Shown: piece by piece, positions 54,801 through 64,000 of the stretch
Layout of the letters: every line of letters begins with the position of its first letter
Numbering within the stretch: position 1 is the stretch's first letter
Assembly (NCBI RefSeq): GCF_041146795.1
Contig: NC_135179.1
Location: 26,585,047 to 26,649,046 of the forward strand
Length of the DNA: 64,000 bases
Direction: 5' to 3'
DNA from: Maylandia zebra
Taxonomy: Eukaryota > Chordata > Actinopteri > Cichliformes > Cichlidae
Position numbers and translations under genes: made by a program
Notes under the pieces: generated by a model
Database searches by the model: none
Seen by the model: the letters and a program-made list of their open reading frames with translations, nothing else
Told to the model about the DNA's origin: nothing

Positions 54801-57800
54801 AACCTCTGTAGTCAGGCACTAGGACATGGTAACCAAGAGCACTCAATATCTGTTGACACATAACACTTATTTGTCATCAGAATGGCCACAAAGACCTTTT
54901 AAAAGATTAATATGTTTTTATTTGTGATCACTCACTTTTGCAACTCCCACCCGATGAGGAGCTGCCCTGTTGGATTCATTAAAAAAAAAGCCACAGAGCC
55001 AAAAAATTGGTATTTTTTCCAAAGTGTGGAACCTCTACTCTTTGTATCTGCAGCTGTAATACAAATGCATTATTTATAATACCTCGTGCCTGTGTTTCCA
55101 TGAAGATATATGAAAACTGGACTTCCATCGCTTAAAGTGTTTTGGTACCACGCCAAGTCTTTCCCCTGTGCCTCCTTCCACCGACTTTCAGGGACAGTGT
55201 GCCTTTGACGGTCAAAACAATGCACCGCTTAGAAATACAACCAACAACTGGATCATTAAAAAACAAGTGTTGTCCTTTAGTCTTAGGATTTTAAAAGCTA
55301 TGCTAGGAAAAAAAAGAAAAGAAAAAAGTTTAACTTAGCTTATGCTCACCATACGCCGAGGGAAATTCCTTCCTCTGATGTTAAGTACATGTTGATGGTG
55401 TGATTAAGGGAGAAATCGGCAGGTCGGCTGAGGTCAACAAAGAATGGCAGGCTGACTATAAACAGGAAAAAAGAGAGGTGCTTTTTTTTCTGAGTAGCAA
55501 GCTAAGGATTTACAGTACATCCAAGCGGCAAACTGGATTTTCACATACTTCTGTGTGTGTAAACAAAGTGCTGAATTAATTCTGGAAGCATTTTCACCGA
55601 GAAAGGCACCACAACCAAGATAACAAAGAGGGCCAATAAGCCCCTTTTTAGCCACCCTTGGGACCTATAAGGAGACAGAAAAAAGACAGAAATAAAAACA
55701 ATGTGACTGGAGACTAAAGATGGATATTGATAAGATCTTATTGATTGGCAATTCTGCTTATCGGACAGATTCTTCAACTATTCCTCCATTGATTCTTGTT
55801 CCACTGTCTTTGTGTAAAAGAAAATAGGCATGCGCAGGTTTTCAGCATGTTCACCTGAGACTTAACACTGTGTACAAACAGAGTGGGAAAACACTGGCAA
55901 GTGACTCAAGGGGTGCAAAATCTCCATGAACATGACTCACTGTTTTTGCATCAGTCATATAAACATGAAAGCATTTACAAAAGGTATAAAACAGTCTGGA
56001 GGCGTACAATTTCAGTAGACTAGGCCGTTCCTGTTTGCACTGACACCGACTTTCTCTCTTTATCCAAAAATTATTATAAACTTCTGATGACTTTATTCCG
56101 CCTACCCCTAACTGTCCAATCTGTGTTAAAACACCAAATCAACACTACAGCAACACTAAAAAGTTTGGCTCCCACTTCTCCTCTTCATGACATCTAAATT
56201 CAGCTGCATCCCTGCAGACAGTTTGAATGACTCAGCAAATGTGAGAAGCATCAAGTGAGGGGAGAGGAGGACGGGGGTGTGGTGGATGAGTTTGTTGAGT
56301 GGTGCAAAAAAAAGTGCAGCTCTATTCAGGCAAGATCTGAGAAACAAAAGCCCCCCCCCAAAAAATAAATACATAAATAAAATCTCCCTCAGAGACACAC
56401 TGAAGGGTCTGTGGACCAGGTTGAGCAGATGTACTTGGAAATGCTCACTTATTCCCACTGGTGTGCACCAAGCAGCTCTCCACATGTCCTATCAGTCTGT
56501 GAATGCAGCATTAATATAGAGACATTAATATGGGAGAGAAGAACTGAACGATCTAATCAAGACGGCAGGCTGTCATTGGAGTCAGTCTGGACTCCCTGGA
56601 GGCAACAGCGAAAAAAAGAATGCTATTCAGACTATTGCCAATTAATGGACAATACATCCCACCCCTTCCATTAACACTTTAATCAGCCAGAAGAGCCCTT
56701 TTAGTCAAAGACTGATCTCTCTGTACTGCTCGGGGGAAACATCTAGGAGGTCACTTGTTCCAAAAGCCATCACTATCTAAAGTTAACTCCTTGAATTTAT
56801 TATTCAAATCTTTTCTGAAAAAATAAAGTTCACTGCAGATTTTTAATTAATCACCTCTCTTTTTTCCTGTTTATAGTCGGGCTGCCATTCTTTGCAGGAT
56901 GACGCAATGCAACCTTTGTTTTACTGGGCAGTCGCTCTGTAGAAGATGCGTCTGTTAGTGATGTTATATTTTCACATTTTCAAGACACTTCCAGTCCCTG
57001 ACACAGTTTAGTTTTCAACAACACTACAGGAATTCCTGTACTCTGGGAAAATGACTCACTTGTATTGTTCCACTAGTTACTGTATTGATCTGTAGACCAT
57101 TATGCAAGACATATTTTCAAATGTTTACAACAACGCCCTTTACGAGTTTTTGATATTGTTGTCTTCGCTAAATGCGTTTGCTCAATGCTTCAATGTCCAT
57201 TTAGCTAGCTAACTATGGAACTCCAAAGTGTTCAAAATTAAATAAATAAATAGGTCAAGACGAAATAAATAACTATGTGAATAAATAAGACACAGATATG
57301 TAATGTGAGAATGATATTGTGAAATCATGGAACACATTTTGAAAACAATGCTCATTATTGTGAAATATATTACATTCTGCTATATAAATTTACTTATTAT
57401 TGTGAAATATTATTTCATGGTCATTATTTTTCACAATAACAGAGATTATTCCTGAGGCATTTTATTTATTTCCAGCCGTTTTTATTCCAAAATGACCTTT
57501 TTTCAAAGTCAGTCTTTATTTCAAAATCCCGTTTTTCCCGATGGTCTATTTATTTCATAATGCGACTTTTCAGCAGAATGACTTTGTCTGTCAATCAAGA
57601 AAGACAGGGCGGAGCCAGTTGTGTGATTGGTTGCTCCTTTACTCAGACATAAGTAATAGCACATGTCGATTTAGGTTTAATGGTGCAATGCGTCTCCTAT
57701 GCAGCTGGCGGCAGTATGCAGCTCAAAATAAACTTAAGGCACCGACAAATGCAAAACACTGGGCGCGAATAACGTTACAGGTGTATCAATTCTTGTGAAG

Positions 57801-60800
57801 GGCATGGCTGCAGGAAACAAGTCCGTTTCTGAGTTACTCAAAGAACTTGCTAACCGCTTAGATTGAACGTCTTCACCTCAGTCTGAGTATTGCAGCAGTG
57901 TACTGGAGATGAAGTGGTCCCTGGTCCAAGTTCTCATCACAACCGCACAGGGTTAACGTTAGCAAATGCTAACGCTATCACAGCTAGCTCCACTCCACGA
58001 AACGCTGTTCAGGGTAAGTAACGATATGTTATTATTGCTTGGTTAGTCTGTCTGTCTGCCAAATATGAGCTTTTTAATCAGTTTAGTCACAGATTTTTTT
58101 TAATACTGTTTTTTATCATAGCAAAGAATTCTATAAATTAGGTAAGAGAAAATAATTGTCTTCTGGGTTAATGTCTGTATTACTATTTACATTGTTGTAG
58201 GTAATAGTTATTCATGACTGTTTTAAAGTGGCTTATCTTCTGTGCTAATATGGAAGACAAGTAATCTATGTGAAAGAAAAGAAAGCAATTTTAGTTCAAC
58301 GTAGTGATTTTGTAAGTGGGTATAATTTGAAAATGCTTTTACTAGTATAGTGGATGTTCTTTAAATACTTAACATTTAAAGTGTGTGTCACTTTACAGAC
58401 TCCAACTTCAGTTTTGGTTTGGTCTCACCGTTGTAGGTCATAACACAAACAAGTCGTCAAGTCAAGCAGCTGAGGAAAGGGCTTAAGGAAACCATGGTAT
58501 GGCTGCTTCTGACAGAAAGATCAGACATCATTCCTCTTTTCTTACCAAGGGAATCAGAGACTGCTCCCTGTTGTGAGGTAAGGTCAGGTCACATCTTTTA
58601 ACATCTGAATAGTAAAGGTATTTGGTTAATTTATGAAGGATGAACATTAATTGTTGACACAAAACACCAATATACTGTTTTGTATGCTTGGGTTAGTTGA
58701 ACAGCTGGGTTACATTTAATAAAAATACACCTAATGTTGCTGATGCTCTTAAGACTACAAGATAAGTAAAGCTATAAAATGACTGTGGCCTGCCACAGAA
58801 GATGAAGATGAGGAAGAAGAGGAATGCTCTCGAGGATAAATGCAGAGTGGCAGGTTACCTTCGGTCCTTCATTGAAAATGGTAAGTCTGCTGCGATAGGT
58901 ATTTTGCCATTGGTTTTCTCTGATTATACTTTGGTAAATTACATACAGTCCAGTGATCTTGGGTCATTAACAAAGTACACTATAGTAGAGCTGGGCAATA
59001 TGAGATTTTTTCATATCACGATATATATATATTTTTTATAAAAGGACAAGAGCGGTGAGGTCTATCACAATAGTTTAATTTTTCTATTGAGAAAAAGTTA
59101 TTTCGCAATACATATCGTTATCGTTCTATCGCCCAGTTCTACACTATAGTATAATTTTGTTTTGTTATTTGCTCCATGCAATACATAAGTGGTGGCATTA
59201 TCAGTTGCACTAGAATTGTATGTAGACTACTTTTAGCTTTGTTAACATAAAAATATCTATAAAAGCTACAACAGCAATTTGAGTGGGGCAAAAATGTCTG
59301 GTGCCCTGTATGTAAGTGGTCATCTTTTATGGTATTTCTCTATAAAAGATTCAAAATAATGAATATAGGATGTCATTATAGTTTAAAACAATCTTCTGTT
59401 GCAGCATCTTGTGCACAACAAAAAGCCCTCATCAAGTTTTGGACAGGATGGGAAGTCTTGCCGAGAAATGACTGTGGAAGTGGTCAACAGCAATCTTCCA
59501 AAGTCTTCCACCGGTTTTGAAGTACTACGTCTTCCTGCACACTACTGTACCTATGAGTCATTTCTAATGGACATTCAGGTGTGTCTCAACTCTACTGACT
59601 CAGGTTTTGGTCTGGTTTACGATTGATTCCATAACCACATGGTAAAATTAGACCATTTCTTCTTTCTTGCATCACATTACTGTACTCAGTGTTCAAAGAA
59701 ACGGACAATCTAGTGAGTTCTAGTTCTTTTTAATACACTTGACAGTGAAAAATACACACTACAGGTGTGCATTTATGGCTTTTTTAATATAAACTGATGA
59801 AGAGTTCAGATATCAAAATCAGTTGTTCACTGTACATTATAAATTACACAATATGTTTTGTTTATACTCGCTACTGATACAAGAAAAAATTATTTGAATT
59901 AAGATGTTACACTACTGTACTGTGTTCATTGTATTAAATCTGCTCAGAGTTGACATGTACTGTATATCCAACCAAGAAATGAATATCATTAAAGTGACAG
60001 CTGTATAAAACAAATCCTGTTTTATAGCCACTCACTGTTTTGTTGAAAATGAAATTGGTTATGCTGTTTTGAGTCAGTATTAGCTACAAAGCTGTAGAAA
60101 TTTAAAAAAAAAAATAAAAATCCTCCTGACATAGAAACTGATTAAATGTAATAATGTCTTTCTACAAGTGATTCTGAAGTATTGGTAGCACAGCAGGGTC
60201 TTGTTCATTCAGTGCATCTGGGAGCTGAATCTCAGGAATGGTGATCTCATTTGATGGGCGACGATTATGTTGTCCTGTCCAGTCCACACCATAATCCTCA
60301 TCAACCTGAAAGAGCATGCACATGTTTTAAATCTAAACTGAAGAGGTGTTTCCTGCAGCTGTTCCTAGATGGACTTATTGAGTCTGCCAGGGCCTATGTG
60401 AGTTGCTTAGGCATTGGCTACCAACTAATTATTCATTCACCCATTCTAGGTCAGGATTGGTTCTCTTCAGGTATAACAAATTTAACTTTGTTTAAAGTAT
60501 TGCCATCTATACCTGACAGGTGGGATAAAAAAGAATGGCTTGGGAGACGCACAGCAAATCTCAAAGTTTTCCAATTAATGCTGAAAGAACCAAGGATGTA
60601 AATGTATTCTTGTTTTAGCTTTGCCGAAGACACCAGAGAAAGTATGATATCTATAATGCTGCTGAAATAGACAAAACCATTTCAATAAACTCGCTATTTA
60701 ACATCAACCTTGTTATGCATTATCAGAGAACAATCAACTGCAAACAGCAATGAAACATTCAACTATGTACTATTTAAAGCACTAATGACCCTGTTGTCTA

Positions 60801-62834
60801 ACAAGATGTGATAAGTAAGTAGACTGTGGAAAGCTGGTGGGTCTACTCTCTGTGTAAAAGGTTCCTACAGGCTCCACTGACCCCAGTCTCCGAGTTAACA
60901 CACTAACAGCTAACACTGCTAAACGTGTCTCAACGCCGAGATGGCGCCGATAGCTTTAGCCGTAGCTGCCCCACTTTAGACAGTAACAAAAAAAAGTAAG
61001 CGATAATAATTCATTGTCAAACGTCATAATTAAGGTCAACATCTAAACAATGCTGTGTACAGAATCACACAGGTGCTCAATTACAGCATAAACTTACCTT
61101 AGACCTTCCTCCGTCATTTCCCTCCTAATTGTGCTCGGAGACACAGAAAACGTATCGGCAATTACCCCGATGGTTATCCCGGACAGCACTAAAGTCCTGA
61201 GTGCTGCACCGGGATTTCTAGACGTGGACGGCCAACATTTGAAGACTGTTCTTCCTCGGCGTATTCCAAACGAACACGGTGCTGAATTGCTCTTAAACCT
61301 TCGACAATGCTGTCATCGATGCTAAGATTTTGAAGAGCAATTATCATCCAGACATTTCAGAAACATCATCTAAACGACTCAAAACAGTATCTACAGGTAA
61401 ATGATCCCTCTCTGATTTGCTTAAATGAGCAGAACTGGCTGAAGTTCACACCAGTCCGCCATCCTCCGTGACTTTTGACCTAGCACGCTGTTGCTAGCTG
61501 TAGCAGCCGTCCGCGGAGCCGGTGTTGTGCCAAAAAGTGATTGTCTGCCAAAAACTGATTTCCGGTATTTGCCAAAAAGCGATTGCTCATATTTAAAGTG
61601 CTATAAGTAACTTGTTGGGCTATAATATGTTAAACATATGTCAAATGCATCCCTTATGGATGACATAAAGTCATTTTGAGCCACAAACAACATTCGTGTA
61701 GCAAGATACAAGCCGCAATCAGTTTTTGGCAGCGACTTTTATATAACCTTTATTTATGCAGTAAAAAAAATCTCATTAACATTAAAAATGTATTTTGTAA
61801 GAGTAAGTTGCCCAACAGGACAGCAGAAATGGCAGCAAATATTACAATAGTTCTGTAAAAATATTTTAAGTGGGGATAAAGGACCGGATTGGTTATAATG
61901 TAAGTACAAGTTGTAAAGATACTTAAAAAACAGAATTTTTTAATTCTTTATGTAACCCCTTTGTATCCCCTGTTCACCGAAGTCTATTTACGAACATACG
62001 TAAAGATATTACACATAAAAAATACACAGAAACACTGGAAATCAGTTTTTGGCAGACAATCACTTTTTGGCACAACACCGGTATCCAGGAAAACTAGTCG
62101 ATGGTAAACGATAAGCCAATAGGTGCAAAGGTCCAGCCCACTTACATTGATTGACAGACAAAGTCATTCTGCTGAAAAGTCGCATTATGAAATAAATAGG
62201 CCATCGGGAAAAACGGGATTTTGAAATAAAGACTGACTTTGAAAAAAGGTCATTTTGGACTAAAAACGGCTGGAAATAAATAAAATGCCTCAGGAATAAT
62301 CTCTGTTATTGTGAAAAATAATGACCATGAAATAATATTTCACAATAATAAGTAAATTTATATAGCAGAATGCAATATATTTCACAATAATGAGCATTGT
62401 TTTCAAAATGTGTTCCATGATTTCACAATATCATTCTCACATTACATATCTGTGTCTTATTTATTCACATAGTTATTTATTTCATCTTGACCTATTTATT
62501 TATTTAATTTTGAACACTTTGGAGTTCCATAGCTAACAACCTATCAACTCTATTATGGTCTAGTAAAAGCGTGCTTGTAGTAGTAACACCATATAGCGTC
62601 ATGTAGTAAAATGCCTGTCCTGCGCTTACAAACGTGTAACAAACGGAATAACAAACTACACGCGAAAACTGTCTTAGTGCAGACTGCTAGTGGACTTTTA
62701 ATTCCACTAGCCGTTAAAAGGTAAAAGCTAATGCAGTAAGGTAAGCTAGCTAACTCACTGTGGTGACCGTGTCCCCTCCTTCTTCTTGGATTTGGAAGTC
62801 CGCTGTACCCCGCTATTGTGGGAGGATGGCTCAT
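51880..62834 (-). CDS. ABHD12-family serine hydrolase (lipase)
   Basis: Fourteen minus-strand exons: 62834-62759, 56951-56855, 55664-55549, 55455-55350, 55202-55083, 54966-54936, 54849-54804, 54484-54355, 53216-53179, 52731-52649, 52540-52458, 52339-52261, 52121-52000, 51901-51880, joined to 382 aa. A basic cytosolic N terminus leads to one membrane anchor (about residues 66-82, LLALFVILVVVPFSV). Then come FVDLSRPADFSLNHT, GVWHTVP, the oxyanion-type YLHGNTGTR, DYRGFGDS, the nucleophile elbow GHSLG with Ser237, the acid in SEDDHLVP (Asp324/325) and His362 in GYLHNG. All three catalytic residues are at family spacing. It belongs to the ABHD12/ABHD12B group (lysophosphatidylserine or monoacylglycerol lipases of ER membranes) but is not a close match to canonical ABHD12, so no symbol is given. 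Exons 1 and 2 are the least certain. An alternative exon 2 acceptor at 56936 is also in frame. Intron 1 contains the 5.3 kb transposon. Confidence 0.85.
53011..53050. repeat. 40-bp perfect palindrome
   Basis: Twenty-base arms (53011-53030 and 53031-53050) are exactly complementary with no spacer, centred on CCACGTGG, which contains a CACGTG E-box. It lies in an intron of the ABHD12-like gene. Symmetry ends abruptly on both sides. Confidence 0.97.
57208..57213. repeat. Left target-site duplication GCTAAC
   Basis: Six bases identical to 62532-62537, directly flanking the 5.3 kb transposon. Confidence 0.85.
57214..57598. repeat. Left terminal inverted repeat
   Basis: AT-rich, with AAATAAATA and TATTGTGAAAT motifs and short internal inverted pairs. 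It pairs along its whole length with 62147-62531 at about 99% identity; the differences noticed are near-terminal transitions and one transversion. Confidence 0.93.
57804..57866 (+). pseudogene. Transposon-borne HECT gene, likely first exon
   Basis: ATG-started frame MAAGNKSVSELLKELANRLD followed by a stop, about 200 bases inside the left inverted repeat. Its position and orientation fit the start of the HECT-type gene whose later exons follow. The link is inferred from layout, since the piece itself has no diagnostic motif. Confidence 0.35.
58437..59626 (+). pseudogene. Decayed HECT E3 ubiquitin-ligase-like gene
   Basis: Three exon-like segments with proper splice borders: 58437-58577 (RQVKQLRKGLKETMVWLLLT ... 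FLPRESE), 58799-58880 (acidic run, then CRVAGYLRSFIENG) and 59405-59626 (ALIKFWTGWEVLP, then LPKSSTGFEVLRLPAHY ... GFGLVYD and stop). These match in order the C-lobe of HECT domains as seen in fish G2E3-like proteins. At least one frame change lies in the second segment and one in the third. The active-site motif normally reads STCF but reads STGF here, so the catalytic cysteine is a glycine. Unlike host genes it lies wholly between the transposon's inverted repeats. Confidence 0.7.
58986..59141. mobile_element. hAT-type MITE nested in the transposon
   Basis: 156-bp element with inverted ends TAGAGCTGGGCAATATGA / TAGAACTGGGCGATAGAA and an 8-bp duplication CACTATAG at 58978-58985 and 59142-59149, the size typical of hAT elements. 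AT-rich interior and no coding capacity. It lies in the intron between the second and third HECT segments. Confidence 0.85.
60162..60305 (-). pseudogene. Transposase-like C-terminal exon
   Basis: Acceptor CAG then a frame reading VDEDYGVDWTGQ ... ITIPEIQLPDALNEQDP ... LQNHL and stop. Acidic Pro/Leu-rich tails of the form W.G......VPE(V/I)Q.P..L..E end the integrase-core proteins I associate with this fish transposon family. Same strand as the helix-turn-helix exon at 61098-61347. Confidence 0.5.
61098..61347 (-). pseudogene. Transposase-like N-terminal exon with HTH
   Basis: Starts MIIALQNLSIDDSIVEGLR, continues to NVGRPRLEIPVQ, then after one frame change reads LVLSGITIGVIADTFSVSPS and TIRREMTEEGLR before a GTAAGT donor. 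GRPRLEIP followed by a helix-turn-helix and an (I/L)RR.M.E.GL end is the start of integrase-core proteins common in fish genomes. The DDE core that should follow is not recognisable between here and 60305. Confidence 0.65.
61519..62081. mobile_element. 563-bp inverted-repeat MITE nested in transposon
   Basis: Inverted ends of about 45 bases, nearly perfect (CCGGTGTTGTGCCAAAAAGT and onward to CTGATTTCC). The ends themselves contain repeats of TGCCAAAAA(G/C)TGATT, and a third and fourth copy of the motif lie inside (near 61572 and 61722). No coding capacity. A clear target-site duplication was not found. Confidence 0.85.
62147..62531. repeat. Right terminal inverted repeat
   Basis: Mirror of 57214-57598, ending GGAGTTCCATA directly before GCTAAC. 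Confidence 0.93.
62532..62537. repeat. Right target-site duplication GCTAAC
   Basis: Identical to 57208-57213. Confidence 0.85.
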
Positions 62835-63380
62835 TCTGTTTAACGTCCCTTCTCTTCATTATTTAAGGTCAGTTATATTGAACAAAAAGAGACTTTATCT
62901 ATACAGCTAAACGTCTGGGACAGTTATATGGCTCGCAAGGAACTTCAGCAAACTTTGACCGAAGTCCGTTCAAAGACCTGATTCGCGGTGAAAGGGCGGT
63001 GCCAGAGGCTGTTAAGGTAGCACATGTTTGCACTACAAAGCACAATATATGTTACACACCTTAAGACAGCAATCTATACAGCTCGATACAGTCTGTGGCA
63101 AAGGGTGTCAAACATCAGGTCCGGGGTCAGAAGCAAGAGTCCAGTCTGGCTCTCTGCAAGGCTTTGTGAACAGGGGCATAAATCTTTTTAAAGCTTTTCC
63201 TCCTAATAAAAACCTGCGTCTTGGCCATTCACCACAACCACAAAGTAATTAAGTGATAGATAAACAACTAAATGATAGAAAAGGCTCAGTTCTTTCACTA
63301 TCTACTAAAAAAAGCATTTAAAGGAGAGTTTGGGCAAAATACTTCCTAAAATTAAGTATTATGTAAGTACTCTTCGGGAA
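62835..63380. promoter_or_regulatory. Upstream region of ABHD12-like gene
   Basis: DNA directly 5' of the proposed exon 1 on the minus strand. Mixed composition, with no further gene recognised. Promoter function is inferred from position only. Confidence 0.35.
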
Positions 63381-63389
63381 TACTTCTCC

Positions 63390-63830
63390 AGGCTACCTGA
63401 AGTTCCCCAACATTACTGACTGAAATGCAGCCCCAAAACACTGCAGAGATTTAGGGCTGTAGACATTAACTGTTATCCCTCTCGCTTTACCTCCCTTGCA
63501 CATATTGATCACTAATTGAACCAACAATTTAAAATGTGGATTCCTCACTCCATAAGACATGCTTCTTGTGTAATTTGACGCACCTCAGCCTTTCCTCCCT
63601 GTTTCTCATCATTAACAATGGCTACTTGCCTGCCAGCCTTCCACTGAGAGCATTTTTCATTGATCAACTGAAGGGCCAGATGCATCTTTCAGGTCCTGTG
63701 TCAGGTCTTTCCTGACGTTTTATGTGTTTCATGAGGACATGATTTTCTGATCCAGTATTTTAGACCTGACACTTCTTCTTTTGCCCCACACTTGTCCAGT
63801 ATTGTGAGACTTATTTAATAGCGTGCTGAA
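63390..63830 (-). repeat. Possible transposase remnant
   Basis: On the minus strand a broken frame contains QCFGAAFQSVMLGNF-like and PGEVF-like pieces reminiscent of the VWGCFS region of Tc1-type transposases, and the plus strand reads ACTTCTCCAGGCTACCTGAA at that point. Many stops. Family assignment is weak and ends are not defined. Confidence 0.25.
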
Positions 63831-64000
63831 CACCGTGTAAAACGTTTTCAGCTAAGAGCCCTTAGAGAATCTCATTTCTGGTGCAAAAACATTATTTTAT
63901 GTCTGTCAAACTGTGTTATCTATTGCATTTTTTGTAGATTCAGCTAAAGCAATGAGAACATATCATGTGTTATGATACAGGCTGCTAGTGATAAAGAGCC

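Larger units (their letters stand above)
57214..62531. mobile_element. IS3EU-like DNA transposon with HECT cargo
   Basis: 5318 bp bounded by inverted repeats of about 385 bases (57214-57598 and 62147-62531) that differ at roughly four positions, with termini TATGGAACTCC...GGAGTTCCATA and a 6-bp GCTAAC duplication. Minus-strand pieces of a transposase-like gene with a helix-turn-helix (61098-61347) and its C terminus (60162-60305) are present. Plus-strand pieces of a HECT ubiquitin-ligase-like gene lie at 57804-59626. The transposase core is missing or unrecognisable, so this copy is non-autonomous. TA-Y termini and 6-bp duplications are, as I recall, features of the IS3EU superfamily, and the HTH region resembles fish integrase-core proteins. 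It sits in intron 1 of the ABHD12-like gene. Confidence 0.8.

Noticed and set aside
60251-60601. 116-codon plus-strand frame inside the transposon
   Set aside because: Opposite strand to the transposase-like C-terminal exon for its first part, and no recognised domain in the rest.
62759-62867. Alternative exon 1 frame beginning MKRRDVKQNEPSS
   Set aside because: It ends in phase 2 and would hit a stop soon after joining exon 2; the frame beginning MSHPPTIAGYSG ends in phase 1 and stays open.

Overview
The window is teleost fish genomic DNA. It has small genes with many GT-AG introns, abundant (GT)n, poly-G and AT-rich simple repeats, fish-type DNA transposons, and genes whose spliced translations match vertebrate proteins closely. 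The density of short introns and the repeat types suggest a spiny-rayed fish, possibly a cichlid or relative; this is an inference. I spliced all seven genes by hand, and every joined coding sequence is a whole number of codons.

Layout from left to right. 1-3.2 kb: microsatellite, then gene-free DNA flanking emx2. 4380-7848 (-): emx2, 3 exons, 247 aa homeobox factor. 7.85-11.08 kb: emx2 upstream DNA and the eif3a 3' side. 11086-18481 (-): eif3a, 22 exons, 1228 aa. 19966-22855 (+): dennd10/fam45a, 9 exons, 351 aa. 24116-27911 (-): sfxn4, 14 exons, 314 aa, with a Tc1/mariner relic in one intron. 28476-36003 (+): prdx3, 7 exons, 248 aa, with a 4.5 kb first intron full of small repeats. 37904-50418 (-): tm9sf3, 15 exons, 586 aa. 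51880-62834 (-): an ABHD12-family serine hydrolase, 14 exons, about 382 aa. Its first intron holds a 5.3 kb DNA transposon (57214-62531). The last kilobase is repeat-like.

The genes are independent, mostly housekeeping transcription units and not a pathway. The main organisational points are these. sfxn4 and prdx3, both mitochondrial, start 565 bp apart in opposite directions. dennd10/sfxn4 and prdx3/tm9sf3 converge on compact 3' regions with closely spaced opposite poly(A) signals.

The most interesting object is the 57214-62531 transposon. It has 386 bp terminal inverted repeats about 99% alike, a 6-bp GCTAAC target-site duplication and TAT...ATA termini. One strand carries fragments of an HTH/integrase-type transposase. 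The other carries a decayed HECT E3 ubiquitin-ligase-like gene whose active-site cysteine position reads glycine. Two smaller inverted-repeat elements are nested inside it. I read it as an IS3EU-like element carrying a HECT cargo gene.
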